From an uncultured Anaeroplasmataceae bacterium (GTDB taxonomy: Bacteria; Bacillota_I; Bacilli_A; Acholeplasmatales; Anaeroplasmataceae): a stretch of DNA of 64,000 nucleotides. The notes beneath the pieces are model-generated. The model was given only the letters and a program-made list of their open reading frames with translations, was not told the origin of the DNA and searched no databases. Position 1 is the stretch's first letter; every line of letters begins with the position of its first letter. The stretch lies in contig CALUYM010000001.1 in the NCBI GenBank assembly GCA_944325035.1, positions 248,001 to 312,000 of the forward strand, in the 5' to 3' direction. Positions 1-8,482 of the stretch are shown here, piece by piece. Position numbers and translations under genes: made by a program.

Positions 1-87
1 AAGCATCTTTTTATGTTAGAAGAGTGTTTAAAACTTGATAATATCGACCAAATAAAAGAACTAATTTCAAAAATAATTGAGGAGTGA
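1..87 (+). CDS. ylxM: YlxM-like protein, C-terminal end (partial)
   Basis: The frame is open from the first base to a TGA at 85-87 and encodes the last 28 residues of a longer protein that starts outside the window. The tail is rich in Leu, Ile and Glu (ending LISKIIEE). In Bacillota, YlxM is a small HTH protein encoded immediately before ffh and linked to the signal recognition particle; position and helical character fit. The identification rests mostly on synteny. The stop lies 4 bases before the ffh ATG, so the two genes are co-transcribed. Confidence 0.6.
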   Translation, partial: KHLFMLEECLKLDNIDQIKELISKIIEE

Positions 88-91
88 TTGT

Positions 92-1513
92 ATGGCATTT
101 GATTCTTTATCAAGCCGTTTACAAATGGCATTACGCCGTGTTACAGGTAAGGGCAAATTAAATGAATCTGATATCGATGATATGTTAAAGGAAGTTCGTC
201 TTTCTTTACTAGAAGCCGATGTAAATTTTAAAGTTGTAAAAGATTTTTTAAATCGCATTAAGCAAGAAGCATACGGCGAAAAGATAATGAAAGGTCTTAA
301 TCCAGGCCAACAAGTTGTCAAAATTGTTAGAGAAGAACTAAAAAATACATTAGGTAGTGAAACTGTTGAACTTAATTTAAAGCCACAAGGTAAACCTACT
401 GTGATTATGATGGCAGGGTTACAAGGTGCAGGTAAAACAACGGCAGTAGGAAAAATGGCTGTTTATTATCGTAAAAAATTTAATAAAAAGCCGTTCTTAA
501 TCGCTGCTGATATTTACCGTCCTGCTGCAATTGATCAATTAGTTACAATTGGTAAACAAATTGGTGTTCCTGTTTTTGAGATGGGAACTAAAGTTAAGGC
601 TGAAAAAATCGTTAAAGAAGGTTTGAAAGAAGCACAAAATCAAGGCGCTGATTTTATCATTATCGATACAGCTGGTCGTTTACATATTAATGAAGAATTA
701 ATGGAGGAATTAGTTAATGTTAAATCAGAAGCTAATCCTGATGAAATTTTATTAACAGTTGATGCGATGACTGGTCAAGACGCTGTTAATGTTGCACTAT
801 CTTTCCATGAAAAGTTAAATGTTACAGGTATTATTTTAACTAAGATGGATGGTGACACACGTGGTGGTGCTGCCTTATCAATTAAGACTATGACTGGTGT
901 ACCTATTAAATTAATGTCAACTGGTGAAAAATTAGATCAAATCGAAATTTTTTATCCTGATCGCTTGGCAGATAGAATTCTTGGAATGGGTGATGTTTTA
1001 TCACTAATTGATACAGTTACTGAAAATGTCGATGAAGATGAAATGATGGATATGGCTGAAAAGCTTATGTCTAACAAATTTAACTACAATGACTTATTAA
1101 AACAATTAAAAATGTTTAAGCGCATGGGTTCAATTTCTAAGATTTTAGGATTCTTACCTGGATTAGGCAAAATTAAAGATGCTATGAAGAATGTAGATGG
1201 AACTAAAGAATTTGAGCGTATCGAAGTTATTATTGGCTCTATGACTGAAGAAGAACGACGCAATCCACAATTGATTAATCAAAGTGCTACAAGACGTAGT
1301 CGTATTGCTAAGGGTAGTGGAACTAGCGTTACAGAAGTGAATAGATTAAGAGATATGCTTGAACAACAAATAAAAACAATGAAAAAAATGTCTACAATGA
1401 GTGAAACCGATATGATGCGCATGAGCCAACAAATTCAAAATGGACAAATGCCAAACCAAATGGGTCGTCAAAGACAAGGTAAGGGTAAGGGAAAAGGAAA
1501 CTTTAGATTTTAA
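92..1513 (+). CDS. ffh: Signal recognition particle GTPase Ffh (SRP54)
   Basis: 473-residue SRP GTPase that binds signal peptides on nascent membrane and secreted proteins and, with SRP RNA and FtsY, delivers ribosomes to the Sec translocon. An N-terminal helical bundle is followed by the G domain with P-loop GLQGAGKTT, DTAGRLH and TKMDGD, then a methionine-rich M domain ending in a basic Gly/Lys tail. ATG at 92 is preferred over an upstream in-frame TTG at 77 because GGAG at 81-84 is spaced correctly for it and the protein then begins MAFDSLSSRL, as in the family. Length is normal. Confidence 0.98.
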   Translation: MAFDSLSSRLQMALRRVTGKGKLNESDIDDMLKEVRLSLLEADVNFKVVKDFLNRIKQEAYGEKIMKGLNPGQQVVKIVREELKNTLGSETVELNLKPQGKPTVIMMAGLQGAGKTTAVGKMAVYYRKKFNKKPFLIAADIYRPAAIDQLVTIGKQIGVPVFEMGTKVKAEKIVKEGLKEAQNQGADFIIIDTAGRLHINEELMEELVNVKSEANPDEILLTVDAMTGQDAVNVALSFHEKLNVTGIILTKMDGDTRGGAALSIKTMTGVPIKLMSTGEKLDQIEIFYPDRLADRILGMGDVLSLIDTVTENVDEDEMMDMAEKLMSNKFNYNDLLKQLKMFKRMGSISKILGFLPGLGKIKDAMKNVDGTKEFERIEVIIGSMTEEERRNPQLINQSATRRSRIAKGSGTSVTEVNRLRDMLEQQIKTMKKMSTMSETDMMRMSQQIQNGQMPNQMGRQRQGKGKGKGNFRF

Positions 1514-1531
1514 TATTAAGGAGGGATTTTA

Positions 1532-2413
1532 ATGGAGTTAATTGGTGCAATTTATGATGCATCAACAATTTCTAAAATTCTGCCTTTTGTCGATGGAATA
1601 GTCGTTTACTCAAGCGACTTTTCTTCTTTTTCGATGAATGGTCTAAAAAAAGATGAGATCTTAGAAATTGTTAAAAGTACAACCAAAGAAGTATATATTA
1701 ATTTGGAATTTATGTTTGAAGATGAAGAAGAAACAGCACTGACTTCATTTATTACTACATTTACACCTTATGGTAATGTTAGTTTTATTGTATCTGATTT
1801 AGGAGTTTTCCAAATTTTAAAGGAACACAATAAAGCAAATAAAACAATTTATAATCCGAATACATTAATAACAAATGAATTTGATTTAAATTTTTATCAT
1901 ATGGTTGGTGCTAAAGCTGCAGCTTTAAGTTTGGAAATAACGCTTGAAGACCAAGTTAAAATTCTTGATAAAAAAGAAGGTAAAGCATTTATGGAAGTAT
2001 TTGGGTATCATTTGATGTTTCACTCAAAAAGAAAACTTATTTCTTTATATCAAGAATTTATTGGTTCAAATGTCGAAATTGATAATAAAAATTCATATTT
2101 GATTGAACAAACAAGAGATGATAAATATCATATTTATGAATCAAGTCGAGGAACAGGGTTATTTAGACCATATGTTACTTCATATTTTGATTCATTAGAT
2201 AAGTTATCAAAACTTGATTATGCTTTTATAAGTAATTTGTTTATTTCAGAAGATGAATATTTAATTATTTTAAAAATATTTAATGATTATAAAAAAGGTC
2301 TAATTTCAAAAGATGAAGGTATTTTATTTTTAAATAAATTAGATTTAAAATATGAAGATGGTTTTAAATATCAAGATACAATTTATCAAAAGGAGAAAGT
2401 ATGCATAAGGTAG
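1532..2413 (+). CDS. trhP1: U32 family protein, TrhP1/YrrN type (tRNA U34 hydroxylation)
   Basis: 293-residue protein similar in length and arrangement to B. subtilis YrrN, the smaller of two adjacent peptidase U32-family proteins. In B. subtilis YrrN and YrrO (TrhP1/TrhP2) are needed for prephenate-dependent 5-hydroxylation of U34 in tRNA, a role established there and inferred here. It lacks the Cys-rich U32 signature seen in its neighbour. A strong AAGGAGGG (1518-1525) sets the ATG. It overlaps trhP2 by 13 bases, so translation is coupled. Confidence 0.72.
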   Translation: MELIGAIYDASTISKILPFVDGIVVYSSDFSSFSMNGLKKDEILEIVKSTTKEVYINLEFMFEDEEETALTSFITTFTPYGNVSFIVSDLGVFQILKEHNKANKTIYNPNTLITNEFDLNFYHMVGAKAAALSLEITLEDQVKILDKKEGKAFMEVFGYHLMFHSKRKLISLYQEFIGSNVEIDNKNSYLIEQTRDDKYHIYESSRGTGLFRPYVTSYFDSLDKLSKLDYAFISNLFISEDEYLIILKIFNDYKKGLISKDEGILFLNKLDLKYEDGFKYQDTIYQKEKVCIR

Positions 2414-3597
2414 AATTATTAGCACCAGCTGGCGATTTAGAAAAATTAAAGATAGCTGTAATGTATGGAGCTAATGCTGTTTTTATTGGCGGCGAAAAGT
2501 TCTCACTACGTGCAAGAGCTTCTAATTTCACTATAGCTGATATTAAAGAAGGTTGTGAATTTGCTCACAAACATAATGTTGATGTCCATGTCACATGTAA
2601 TATCTTACCGCACGAAATGGATATGGAAGGACTAAAAGATTATTTAAAAAGTCTTGAAGAAGCAGGGGTTGATGCAGTAATTTGTGCATCTCCACTTGTT
2701 ATCATGACAGCATTAAAAGAGACAAAAATGGAAGTTCATGTTTCAACGCAAGAATCAAGTTTAAGTTCTAAAATGGTCAAATTTTGGGAAGAACTTGGTG
2801 TAAAACGTGTTGTTTTAGGACGTGAATTATCGACAGATGAGATTAAGAAAATCAAAGCTAACACAAATATTGATATAGAAGCATTTATTCATGGCGGAAT
2901 GTGCGTAAGTTATAGTGGTCGCTGTATGTTATCAAATATTATGACTAATCGCGATGCTAATCGTGGTGGTTGTGCTCATAGTTGTCGCTGGAATTATGAT
3001 TTAGTTATTAATAGTAAAAAAATTAATCCAGATGGAAATTACTTCCAAATGTCATCAAAAGATCTTTGTTCAATTGAAGATTTAGTTTCATTAATGGAAA
3101 CTAAAGTTGATTCATTTAAAATAGAAGGACGTATGAAGAGTCTTCATTATATCGCTACTGTCGTTAAAACATATCGGATGATGATAGATGAATATAATGA
3201 AACAGGTACAATAAAAGATTATTCATATTATCAAAAGTTTTTATCTAAGGCTGAAAACCGTCTTACAAGTCATGGTTTTTTACGAAATGATTTAGGTATT
3301 TCAGAACAACTTTATAATTCAAGAAGTGAAAACCCAACTCAGGATTTTGTCGGAATTGTTAAAGCATATGATAAAGAGACAAAAGAAGCTATCATCGAAG
3401 TTAGAAATTTTTTCTTACCACATTCAAAATTAGAAATTTTTGGACCACATAAGCGAGATACAATAGTTGAAGTTGAAGATATTTTTGATTTAGATGGAAA
3501 TACCTTAGATGCTTGCCGTCATCCTAAAGATTTAGTAAAATTCAAGTGTGAATTATGTTTAGAAGAGTATGATATGATTCGCTGGGTGAATAAATGA
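2401..3597 (+). CDS. trhP2: U32 family protein, TrhP2/YrrO type
   Basis: 398-residue U32-family protein. The N-terminal barrel begins VELLAPAGDLEKLKIA, and the family signature appears as EAFIHGGMCVSYSGRCMLS, followed by GGCAHSCRW, whose cysteines match those proposed to bind an Fe-S cluster in U32 proteins. KIEGRMKS is also typical. Its partner is the preceding U32 protein; together they are inferred to be the prephenate-dependent tRNA uridine-34 hydroxylase rather than a protease. An AAGGAG inside the end of trhP1 fixes the start. It ends in TGA and overlaps the next gene by 4 bases. Confidence 0.85.
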   Translation: MHKVELLAPAGDLEKLKIAVMYGANAVFIGGEKFSLRARASNFTIADIKEGCEFAHKHNVDVHVTCNILPHEMDMEGLKDYLKSLEEAGVDAVICASPLVIMTALKETKMEVHVSTQESSLSSKMVKFWEELGVKRVVLGRELSTDEIKKIKANTNIDIEAFIHGGMCVSYSGRCMLSNIMTNRDANRGGCAHSCRWNYDLVINSKKINPDGNYFQMSSKDLCSIEDLVSLMETKVDSFKIEGRMKSLHYIATVVKTYRMMIDEYNETGTIKDYSYYQKFLSKAENRLTSHGFLRNDLGISEQLYNSRSENPTQDFVGIVKAYDKETKEAIIEVRNFFLPHSKLEIFGPHKRDTIVEVEDIFDLDGNTLDACRHPKDLVKFKCELCLEEYDMIRWVNK

Positions 3598-4280
3598 TCT
3601 ATGAAATTTTAGATTTAAAAGTTGATATCGAACTTATTTATAAACCGGAAAATCGTAATACATATTTGCGAGTAAGAGATGGAAAAATCATTATTACAAC
3701 ACCGCGTCGTTTAACAGAAAAAGCAATAATAAATTTTGTCACAGAGAACTATTCATTTGTAAAAAAACATTTAGAAAAAAACAAAAACTTAAATAGATCA
3801 AATCATATTATCCATTTATTTGGAAAACCTTATAATTTTAAAATAATTGAATGCAATGAAAATACTGTTATTTTAGAAAATGATATGATTTTAATTAAGA
3901 CAAGTTATAATTCATATAATGAAATTAAATTTCTTGTTACAAAATTTTATGCATCGTATTTATTAGATTTTTTAAAAAATCATTATTTAGAGATATTTGC
4001 TTTATTTGCAGATATTTATCAAGTACCACCAACATATAAAATTAAAGATTATAAAACATGTTTTGCTAAATATGTTTATCCAAATCATGAAATTATTTTT
4101 TCAACATTACTTGCTAAATATGATCCATTTTATATTAAATTAGTTATTGCCCATGAACTTTGTCATATAAAGCATAAAAACCATCAAGCTCCTTTTTATG
4201 CCTTATTCGAACAAAAATTCCCTCATGCTAAGAAACACCAGCATGATTTGAGAAAAATTGTTTATAACGACTATTTTTAA
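3594..4280 (+). CDS. YgjP-like (DUF45) zinc metallopeptidase
   Basis: 228-residue protein with the gluzincin motif HELCHIKHKNH near residue 184, in which HExxH is followed by a further His, as in the YgjP/WLM-like metallopeptidase family. No signal peptide or membrane segment is visible, so it should be cytosolic. The YRNTYLRVRDGKI-like N-terminal strands match the family. It overlaps trhP2 by four bases (ATGA) and closes the ffh-trhP operon. Substrate unknown. Confidence 0.8.
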   Translation: MIYEILDLKVDIELIYKPENRNTYLRVRDGKIIITTPRRLTEKAIINFVTENYSFVKKHLEKNKNLNRSNHIIHLFGKPYNFKIIECNENTVILENDMILIKTSYNSYNEIKFLVTKFYASYLLDFLKNHYLEIFALFADIYQVPPTYKIKDYKTCFAKYVYPNHEIIFSTLLAKYDPFYIKLVIAHELCHIKHKNHQAPFYALFEQKFPHAKKHQHDLRKIVYNDYF

Positions 4281-4287
4281 AAAAATA

Positions 4288-4317
4288 CTTTAATAATAAT
4301 TTAAGATAGGTTATAAT
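4288..4317 (+). promoter_or_regulatory. Putative greA promoter
   Basis: A perfect TATAAT at 4312-4317 lies 30 bases before the greA ATG. The -35 region near 4289-4294 (TTTAAT) is poor, so only the -10 is convincing. Confidence 0.45.
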
Positions 4318-4346
4318 ATTAAAAGAAAAAAATGCGGAGGTCCTTT

Positions 4347-4820
4347 ATGGAAAATAAAAAATATTATGAATTAACAGAAGAAGGTCGTGCTAACTTAGAA
4401 GCCGAAAGACAACATCTAATTGACGTTGAAAGACCTAATAATATTAAAGCATTACAAGATGCACGTAGCCAAGGAGACTTATCTGAAAATGCTGACTATG
4501 ATGCAGCGCGTGATGAACAAAGCCGTATTGAAGCACGTATTGCAGAAATTACGGAAATTTTAAAGAACGTAAAGATTATCACAAAAGATAAATCAACACG
4601 TGTTGCGACTGGTAAAGAAGTCACAATTAAATTTATAGAAATGGATAAGATCGAAGTATATAATATAGTAGGTACAATAGAAGCTGATCCATTTGAACAT
4701 AAGATTTCTAATGAATCACCTTTAGGAAAAGCAATTATTGGACATGATAAAGGCGCAGTTGTTACAGTTGTAACTGAAAAAGGAAAAGAATTCAAAGTAG
4801 AAATTCTAGATATTAAATAA
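4347..4820 (+). CDS. greA: Transcription elongation factor GreA
   Basis: 157-residue Gre factor that stimulates transcript cleavage by backtracked RNA polymerase. The N-terminal coiled coil carries the acidic tip motif (ARSQGDLSENADYDAARDEQ), and the C-terminal FKBP-like domain has the family SPLGKAIIGHDKGAVVTV segment. The ATG at 4347 follows GGAGG at 4336-4340; an in-frame ATG at 4332 lies upstream of that site and is rejected. Monocistronic, with its own promoter-like -10 and terminator. Confidence 0.97.
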   Translation: MENKKYYELTEEGRANLEAERQHLIDVERPNNIKALQDARSQGDLSENADYDAARDEQSRIEARIAEITEILKNVKIITKDKSTRVATGKEVTIKFIEMDKIEVYNIVGTIEADPFEHKISNESPLGKAIIGHDKGAVVTVVTEKGKEFKVEILDIK

Positions 4821-4825
4821 AAATG

Positions 4826-4859
4826 TGCTCTATAGTAAAATCTATAGAGCATTTTTATT
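4826..4859 (+). terminator. Rho-independent terminator of greA
   Basis: TGCTCTATAG (4826-4835) pairs perfectly with CTATAGAGCA (4842-4851) around a TAAAAT loop, followed by a T-rich tract. Confidence 0.9.
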
Positions 4860-4973
4860 TAGTAAAGAAATGATAGATTAAACTTTTTACAAAGTATTAA
4901 GCAATTCAAACTAGGAAAGATCTATTTTTAGTAGATAATAAAAATTTAATATCTTTGCAAATAATGATAGAAA

Positions 4974-5642
4974 TTATTTTGTTTCTGTTAAATGTAAATA
5001 AAGCTTCATTAAAGCTCTTTTTTCAATGCGAGATACATAACTGCGAGATATATTCATAAAAGCGGCGATTTCTTTTTGAGTCATTGCTTTTTTATTATTC
5101 AATCCATAACGTTGCTCTATAATTTCCATCTCACGTGAGTTTAGTACATCTAATGATTTTCTCAATTCATCTATTTTGTATTGATGTTCCATTTTATCAA
5201 GTACTGATTCACTATTATCTTTGATTAAATCGATTAATTCAATTTTATTTCCATTATCAAGACCAACAGTTTCGAATAAATAAGTATAATTTCGTTTGTT
5301 TTTATTTGAACGGATATTCATTAAAATTTCATTTTCAATACATCGCGAACAATATGTAGATAATTTATTTTTCGTATCTATCTTGAATGTGTCAATTCCT
5401 TTAATTAATCCGATGATACCTATTGATAGAATATCATCTTTTTCTTCTTTAGTGTTTTCATATTTTTTTGCAATATGTGCAACTAAACGTAAATTGTGTT
5501 CAATTAATTTAGCTCTGGCTTTTTGATCTCCTTTTGACCAAAGCTCTAAATAATGTGTCTCGTCACTTTCTGATAATCTCTCAGGGTAGGATTCTTTTTT
5601 AACTGAACCAATAAGTGGCAATATAAGTAAAAAGCTTAACAT
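4974..5642 (-). CDS. sigK: RNA polymerase sporulation-type sigma factor, SigK-like
   Basis: 222-residue sigma-70 family protein. Region 2 (LIEHNLRLVAHIAKKYENT, DILSIGIIGLIKGIDTF) and region 4 (MTQKEIAAFMNISRSYVSRI) match the SigK/SigE subgroup closely. The first ~20 residues are hydrophobic (MLSFLLILPLIGSVKK), resembling the removable pro-sequence of pro-sigma-K. Sigma-K drives late mother-cell gene expression in endospore formers, so this hints that the organism sporulates or descends from sporulators. The gene is uninterrupted, with no skin-type element. An AAGGAG lies 7 bases before the start. It is encoded alone, divergent from yqeG. A SigE assignment is less likely given the length and N-terminus. 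Confidence 0.88.
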   Translation of the reverse strand: MLSFLLILPLIGSVKKESYPERLSESDETHYLELWSKGDQKARAKLIEHNLRLVAHIAKKYENTKEEKDDILSIGIIGLIKGIDTFKIDTKNKLSTYCSRCIENEILMNIRSNKNKRNYTYLFETVGLDNGNKIELIDLIKDNSESVLDKMEHQYKIDELRKSLDVLNSREMEIIEQRYGLNNKKAMTQKEIAAFMNISRSYVSRIEKRALMKLYLHLTETK

Positions 5643-5660
5643 AAAAATCTCCTTTAATAT

Positions 5661-5689
5661 TTTACAAAATCGATAATTCTTGTTATAAT
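5661..5689 (+). promoter_or_regulatory. Promoter of the yqeG operon
   Basis: TTTACA (5661-5666), a 17-base spacer and TATAAT (5684-5689) preceded by TGT form an extended -10 promoter just upstream of yqeG. Confidence 0.75.
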
Positions 5690-5706
5690 GTACGGCAGGT
5701 GATATT

Positions 5707-6279
5707 ATGCTTCAATGGTTTATACCGTATAAAAACATCGTACCGGATGAATATGTTTCTACAATTTTCGATATTGATTATAATAAACTATATTCACAAG
5801 GTAAAAGATTAATACTTACAGATTTAGATAATACCTTAATTTCTTACATTGCAACTCGTCCCACAGAAGAGCTTTTTAAATGGAAAGAACTGGTTGAGCA
5901 AATTGGTTTTGAAGTTATTATTGTTTCCAATAGCCGTAAAACACGTGTAAGTGAATTTGCAACGGAATTACAACTACCATTTGTTAAATTTGCTAAAAAA
6001 CCTACTAAATTTGGTTTTAAAAAAGCTTTAAAATTAGCTTCTCGCAAATATGAAAGAAGTGAAGTTATAGAATTAGGAGATCAGCTAATGACTGATGTCT
6101 ATGGTTCAAAAAGAATGAAGTTTTATACTATTTTAGTAAAAGCAATTGATAAAAAAACTGAAAAATGGGTTACTAGATGTAATCGTAATTTAGAACGTAA
6201 AATGTTGAAAAAGGCAAAAAAGAAAGATTTAAACCTGTATCAAAGTAAATTAGAAAAATATGAAAAGGAGAACTTATGA
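5707..6279 (+). CDS. yqeG: YqeG family HAD IIIA-type phosphatase
   Basis: 190-residue HAD-superfamily protein. Motif I is DLDNTL with the nucleophilic Asp in LTDLDNTLIS, motif II is IIVSNS, and motif III/IV is ELGDQLMTDV. YqeG is conserved beside yqeH in Bacillota; its physiological substrate is unsettled. It overlaps yqeH by 4 bases, and an extended -10 promoter lies immediately upstream. Confidence 0.93.
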   Translation: MLQWFIPYKNIVPDEYVSTIFDIDYNKLYSQGKRLILTDLDNTLISYIATRPTEELFKWKELVEQIGFEVIIVSNSRKTRVSEFATELQLPFVKFAKKPTKFGFKKALKLASRKYERSEVIELGDQLMTDVYGSKRMKFYTILVKAIDKKTEKWVTRCNRNLERKMLKKAKKKDLNLYQSKLEKYEKENL

Positions 6280-7379
6280 TAAGATATTGTCAAGGTTGTG
6301 GTGCAAAGCTACAAACTGAAGAACCTAAACAAAGAGGTTTTGTACCTAAAATAGACATCAAAGCTGATAAAATATACTGTCAAAGATGTTTCAGATTAAA
6401 TAATTATAATGAAATGCCTAAGATAGTTGCTACAAATCAAGAATATGAAAGTGTTGTTGATGACTTATTAAAGAAAAATGGATTAATAGTACTTATAGTT
6501 GATTTGTTTGATTTTACTGGAACATTTATTCCAAAAATAATTGACCGCCTACGTGAGAAGAATGTTATTCTAGTCGCTAATAAATTAGATTTATTACCAC
6601 GTTCTGTTAAAGTAGAACATATTGTTGAATGGTTAAGTCAAATGGCGAATCGAATGTTTTTCCGTTTGGATGCGATTCATGTTGTCTCAAGTAAGAAGGG
6701 ATACTATCTAGATGATTTAATGCAAACAATTGATATAGCGCGTCGTGATAGAGATGTATATTTTATGGGATGCGCAAATGTTGGAAAATCTAGTTTAATT
6801 AATGCTTTGATTAAGAGATTTACAACTGAGGTAAAAGATGTAATTTCTACATCACCAATTCCAGGCACAACTCTAAATTCGATAAAGATTCCTTTTTTTA
6901 CAGAAGATAATAAATCATTCATAGATACTCCAGGTTTAATTAATGAACATAATGTCTTAAATCACATTTTACCTGTATCATATGATAAAATTTTACCGAA
7001 AAAAGAAATTAAACCGATTACTTATCAATTAGAAGTTGGTAATATGGTTTTTATATCAGGACTAGCAAGTGTTGCTTTAGTGGATGGAGAAAATGCAAGT
7101 TTTACATGTTATTTTTCGGAAAATCTTTTAATTCATCGTCGTAAAATTAAGGGAAGTGAAGAATTCCTAGAACGTCATGTTGGTGAACTATTAATTCCAC
7201 CTACTAAAGAAGAATTTCCACATTTAGAATATGAAACTTTTGAATTTGAAATGAGTCAAAAGAAAAAAGAAGATATCGTGATTTCTGGTCTAGGATTTAT
7301 TGCTATTAATAAACCTTGTAGAATTATAGTAAAAGTTATTAAAAATACGGATGTGTTTAAACGTGCTGCCATTATCTAA
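6276..7379 (+). CDS. yqeH: Ribosome biogenesis GTPase YqeH
   Basis: 367-residue circularly permuted GTPase needed for 30S subunit assembly. The N-terminal zinc finger has CQGCG and CQRCFRLNNYN. The G motifs come in permuted order: NKLD (G4) first, then GCANVGKSSLINAL (G1), a TxPGTT-type G2 and DTPG (G3). The C-terminal RNA-binding portion is complete. It overlaps both flanking genes. The genes usually next in this cluster (aroE, yhbY, nadD) are absent, and yqeK follows directly. Confidence 0.96.
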   Translation: MIRYCQGCGAKLQTEEPKQRGFVPKIDIKADKIYCQRCFRLNNYNEMPKIVATNQEYESVVDDLLKKNGLIVLIVDLFDFTGTFIPKIIDRLREKNVILVANKLDLLPRSVKVEHIVEWLSQMANRMFFRLDAIHVVSSKKGYYLDDLMQTIDIARRDRDVYFMGCANVGKSSLINALIKRFTTEVKDVISTSPIPGTTLNSIKIPFFTEDNKSFIDTPGLINEHNVLNHILPVSYDKILPKKEIKPITYQLEVGNMVFISGLASVALVDGENASFTCYFSENLLIHRRKIKGSEEFLERHVGELLIPPTKEEFPHLEYETFEFEMSQKKKEDIVISGLGFIAINKPCRIIVKVIKNTDVFKRAAII

Positions 7380-8289
7380 AGAACTAGTTGAAAAAGTATA
7401 TTTTAAGGTTAAAGAAAAATATGAATCTTTAGGAAAAGATAAAATGAGTCGTTTTTATCATATCGATGGTGTTTATAAAATGGCTTCGCAATTAGCTTTA
7501 ATATATGAAGTTGATATTTATAAGGCACAAATTTGTGCGCTTTTACATGACTATTATAAATATGAAGACTATAAAATTATGTCTTCTTTTTTAAGTGAAG
7601 ATGAGATTAAAGAATGTGAAGAGTGTAAGGTCTTATATCATTCTTATGCCAGTTCTAAACAATTAAAAATATTATTTAATATCAATGATAAAGAGATGGA
7701 AAATGCGATTAAATACCATGTTTTTGGGCATCCTAATATGACAAGGTTAGAAAAGATTATTTTAATATCTGATTATACTGAAGAAAATAGAAAATATGAA
7801 GATTGTATTAAGGTGAGAAAAATTTTATTTGAAAAAGGTATTAATCAAGCAATTTATGAATCTACGCTAGCCACTATTAATCATTTGAAAAATAATAATA
7901 TAGAACCTCATAAATTACAACTAGAGGTACTTAATGAATATGAAAGGAAGTTAAAAATGCAAAAAATAGAAGTAGTAAATGAAGCGTTAAAAAAAGTTAA
8001 TGCGACCAATGTTTTATGTTATGATACAAATGAAAAATCACCATTTTTTAGTAATGTAATTGTTGCATCAGTTGATTCTGTTCGTCAATTAAATGCTTCT
8101 TTAGAGTATATAAAGGAGAAGTTAAGTGAAGCAGGATATCAAATAAAAAATACGACTGGAGCTAATTCAGAATGGGTGATTGTAGATGCATGTGATTTAT
8201 TAGTACATGTATTTTATAAAGAAGAACGAGATCGTTTCCAAATTGATAAATTATATTTAGATTCACCAGTTATAAATTTAAGTGAATAA
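7351..8289 (+). CDS. Fusion of HD-domain hydrolase YqeK and ribosome silencing factor RsfS
   Basis: 312 residues in two domains. Residues ~10-190 are a YqeK HD-domain protein (H37, HD at 66-67, a distal H-x8 stretch and ISDYTEENR); YqeK hydrolyses Ap4A and related dinucleotides. Residues ~203-312 are RsfS, which binds ribosomal protein uL14 and blocks subunit joining; typical blocks are NVLCYDT, GANSEWVIVDACDLLVHVF and the C-terminal DRFQIDKLYLD. Elsewhere these are two adjacent genes (yqeK, rsfS). A ribosome binding site and ATG inside the frame (7943-7959) could also make RsfS alone. The start overlaps yqeH by 29 bases; a GTG at 7363 is an alternative. Confidence 0.88.
   Translation: MCLNVLPLSKELVEKVYFKVKEKYESLGKDKMSRFYHIDGVYKMASQLALIYEVDIYKAQICALLHDYYKYEDYKIMSSFLSEDEIKECEECKVLYHSYASSKQLKILFNINDKEMENAIKYHVFGHPNMTRLEKIILISDYTEENRKYEDCIKVRKILFEKGINQAIYESTLATINHLKNNNIEPHKLQLEVLNEYERKLKMQKIEVVNEALKKVNATNVLCYDTNEKSPFFSNVIVASVDSVRQLNASLEYIKEKLSEAGYQIKNTTGANSEWVIVDACDLLVHVFYKEERDRFQIDKLYLDSPVINLSE
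7943..7959 (+). promoter_or_regulatory. Internal Shine-Dalgarno and ATG for free RsfS
   Basis: AAAGGAAG (7943-7950) lies 6 bases before an in-frame ATG (7957-7959) exactly at the domain boundary. Translation here would give a 110-residue protein, about the length of stand-alone RsfS. This is an inference from spacing and position. Confidence 0.6.
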
Positions 8290-8330
8290 TTAAATTTAAA
8301 AATAAGATAAGTTTTAATAATATTAAAATT

Positions 8331-8399
8331 AGACTAACTTAGTTTCCAAAAGGGCGAATAAGCTTTTATTCCTTTTTAAATCGGTTAGTCTATTTTTAT
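8331..8399 (+). terminator. Terminator of the yqeG-yqeH-yqeK/rsfS operon
   Basis: AGACTAAC (8331-8338) pairs with GTTAGTCT (8384-8391), enclosing a second hairpin (GAATAA/TTATTC with flanking AAAAG/CTTTT), followed by ATTTTTATTT. The two-tier stem is longer than the other terminators in the window. Confidence 0.75.
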
Positions 8400-8439
8400 T
8401 TATCCAAAATAAATCATCATGATAGCTAGTAAATAGATA

Positions 8440-8478
8440 ATTAAAAAGGTATGACACATGAATAGATGTCATACCTTT
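8440..8478 (-). terminator. Terminator of the minus-strand gene 8483-9445
   Basis: Perfect 12-bp stem AAAGGTATGACA (8445-8456)/TGTCATACCTTT (8467-8478). Read on the minus strand it is followed by a run of T, directly after the stop codon. Confidence 0.8.
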
Positions 8479-8482
8479 ATTA

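Noticed and set aside
8445-8478. Perfect 12-bp inverted repeat as a transposon end
   Set aside because: It is a hairpin immediately after the minus-strand stop with a T run, so a terminator; no transposase is nearby.
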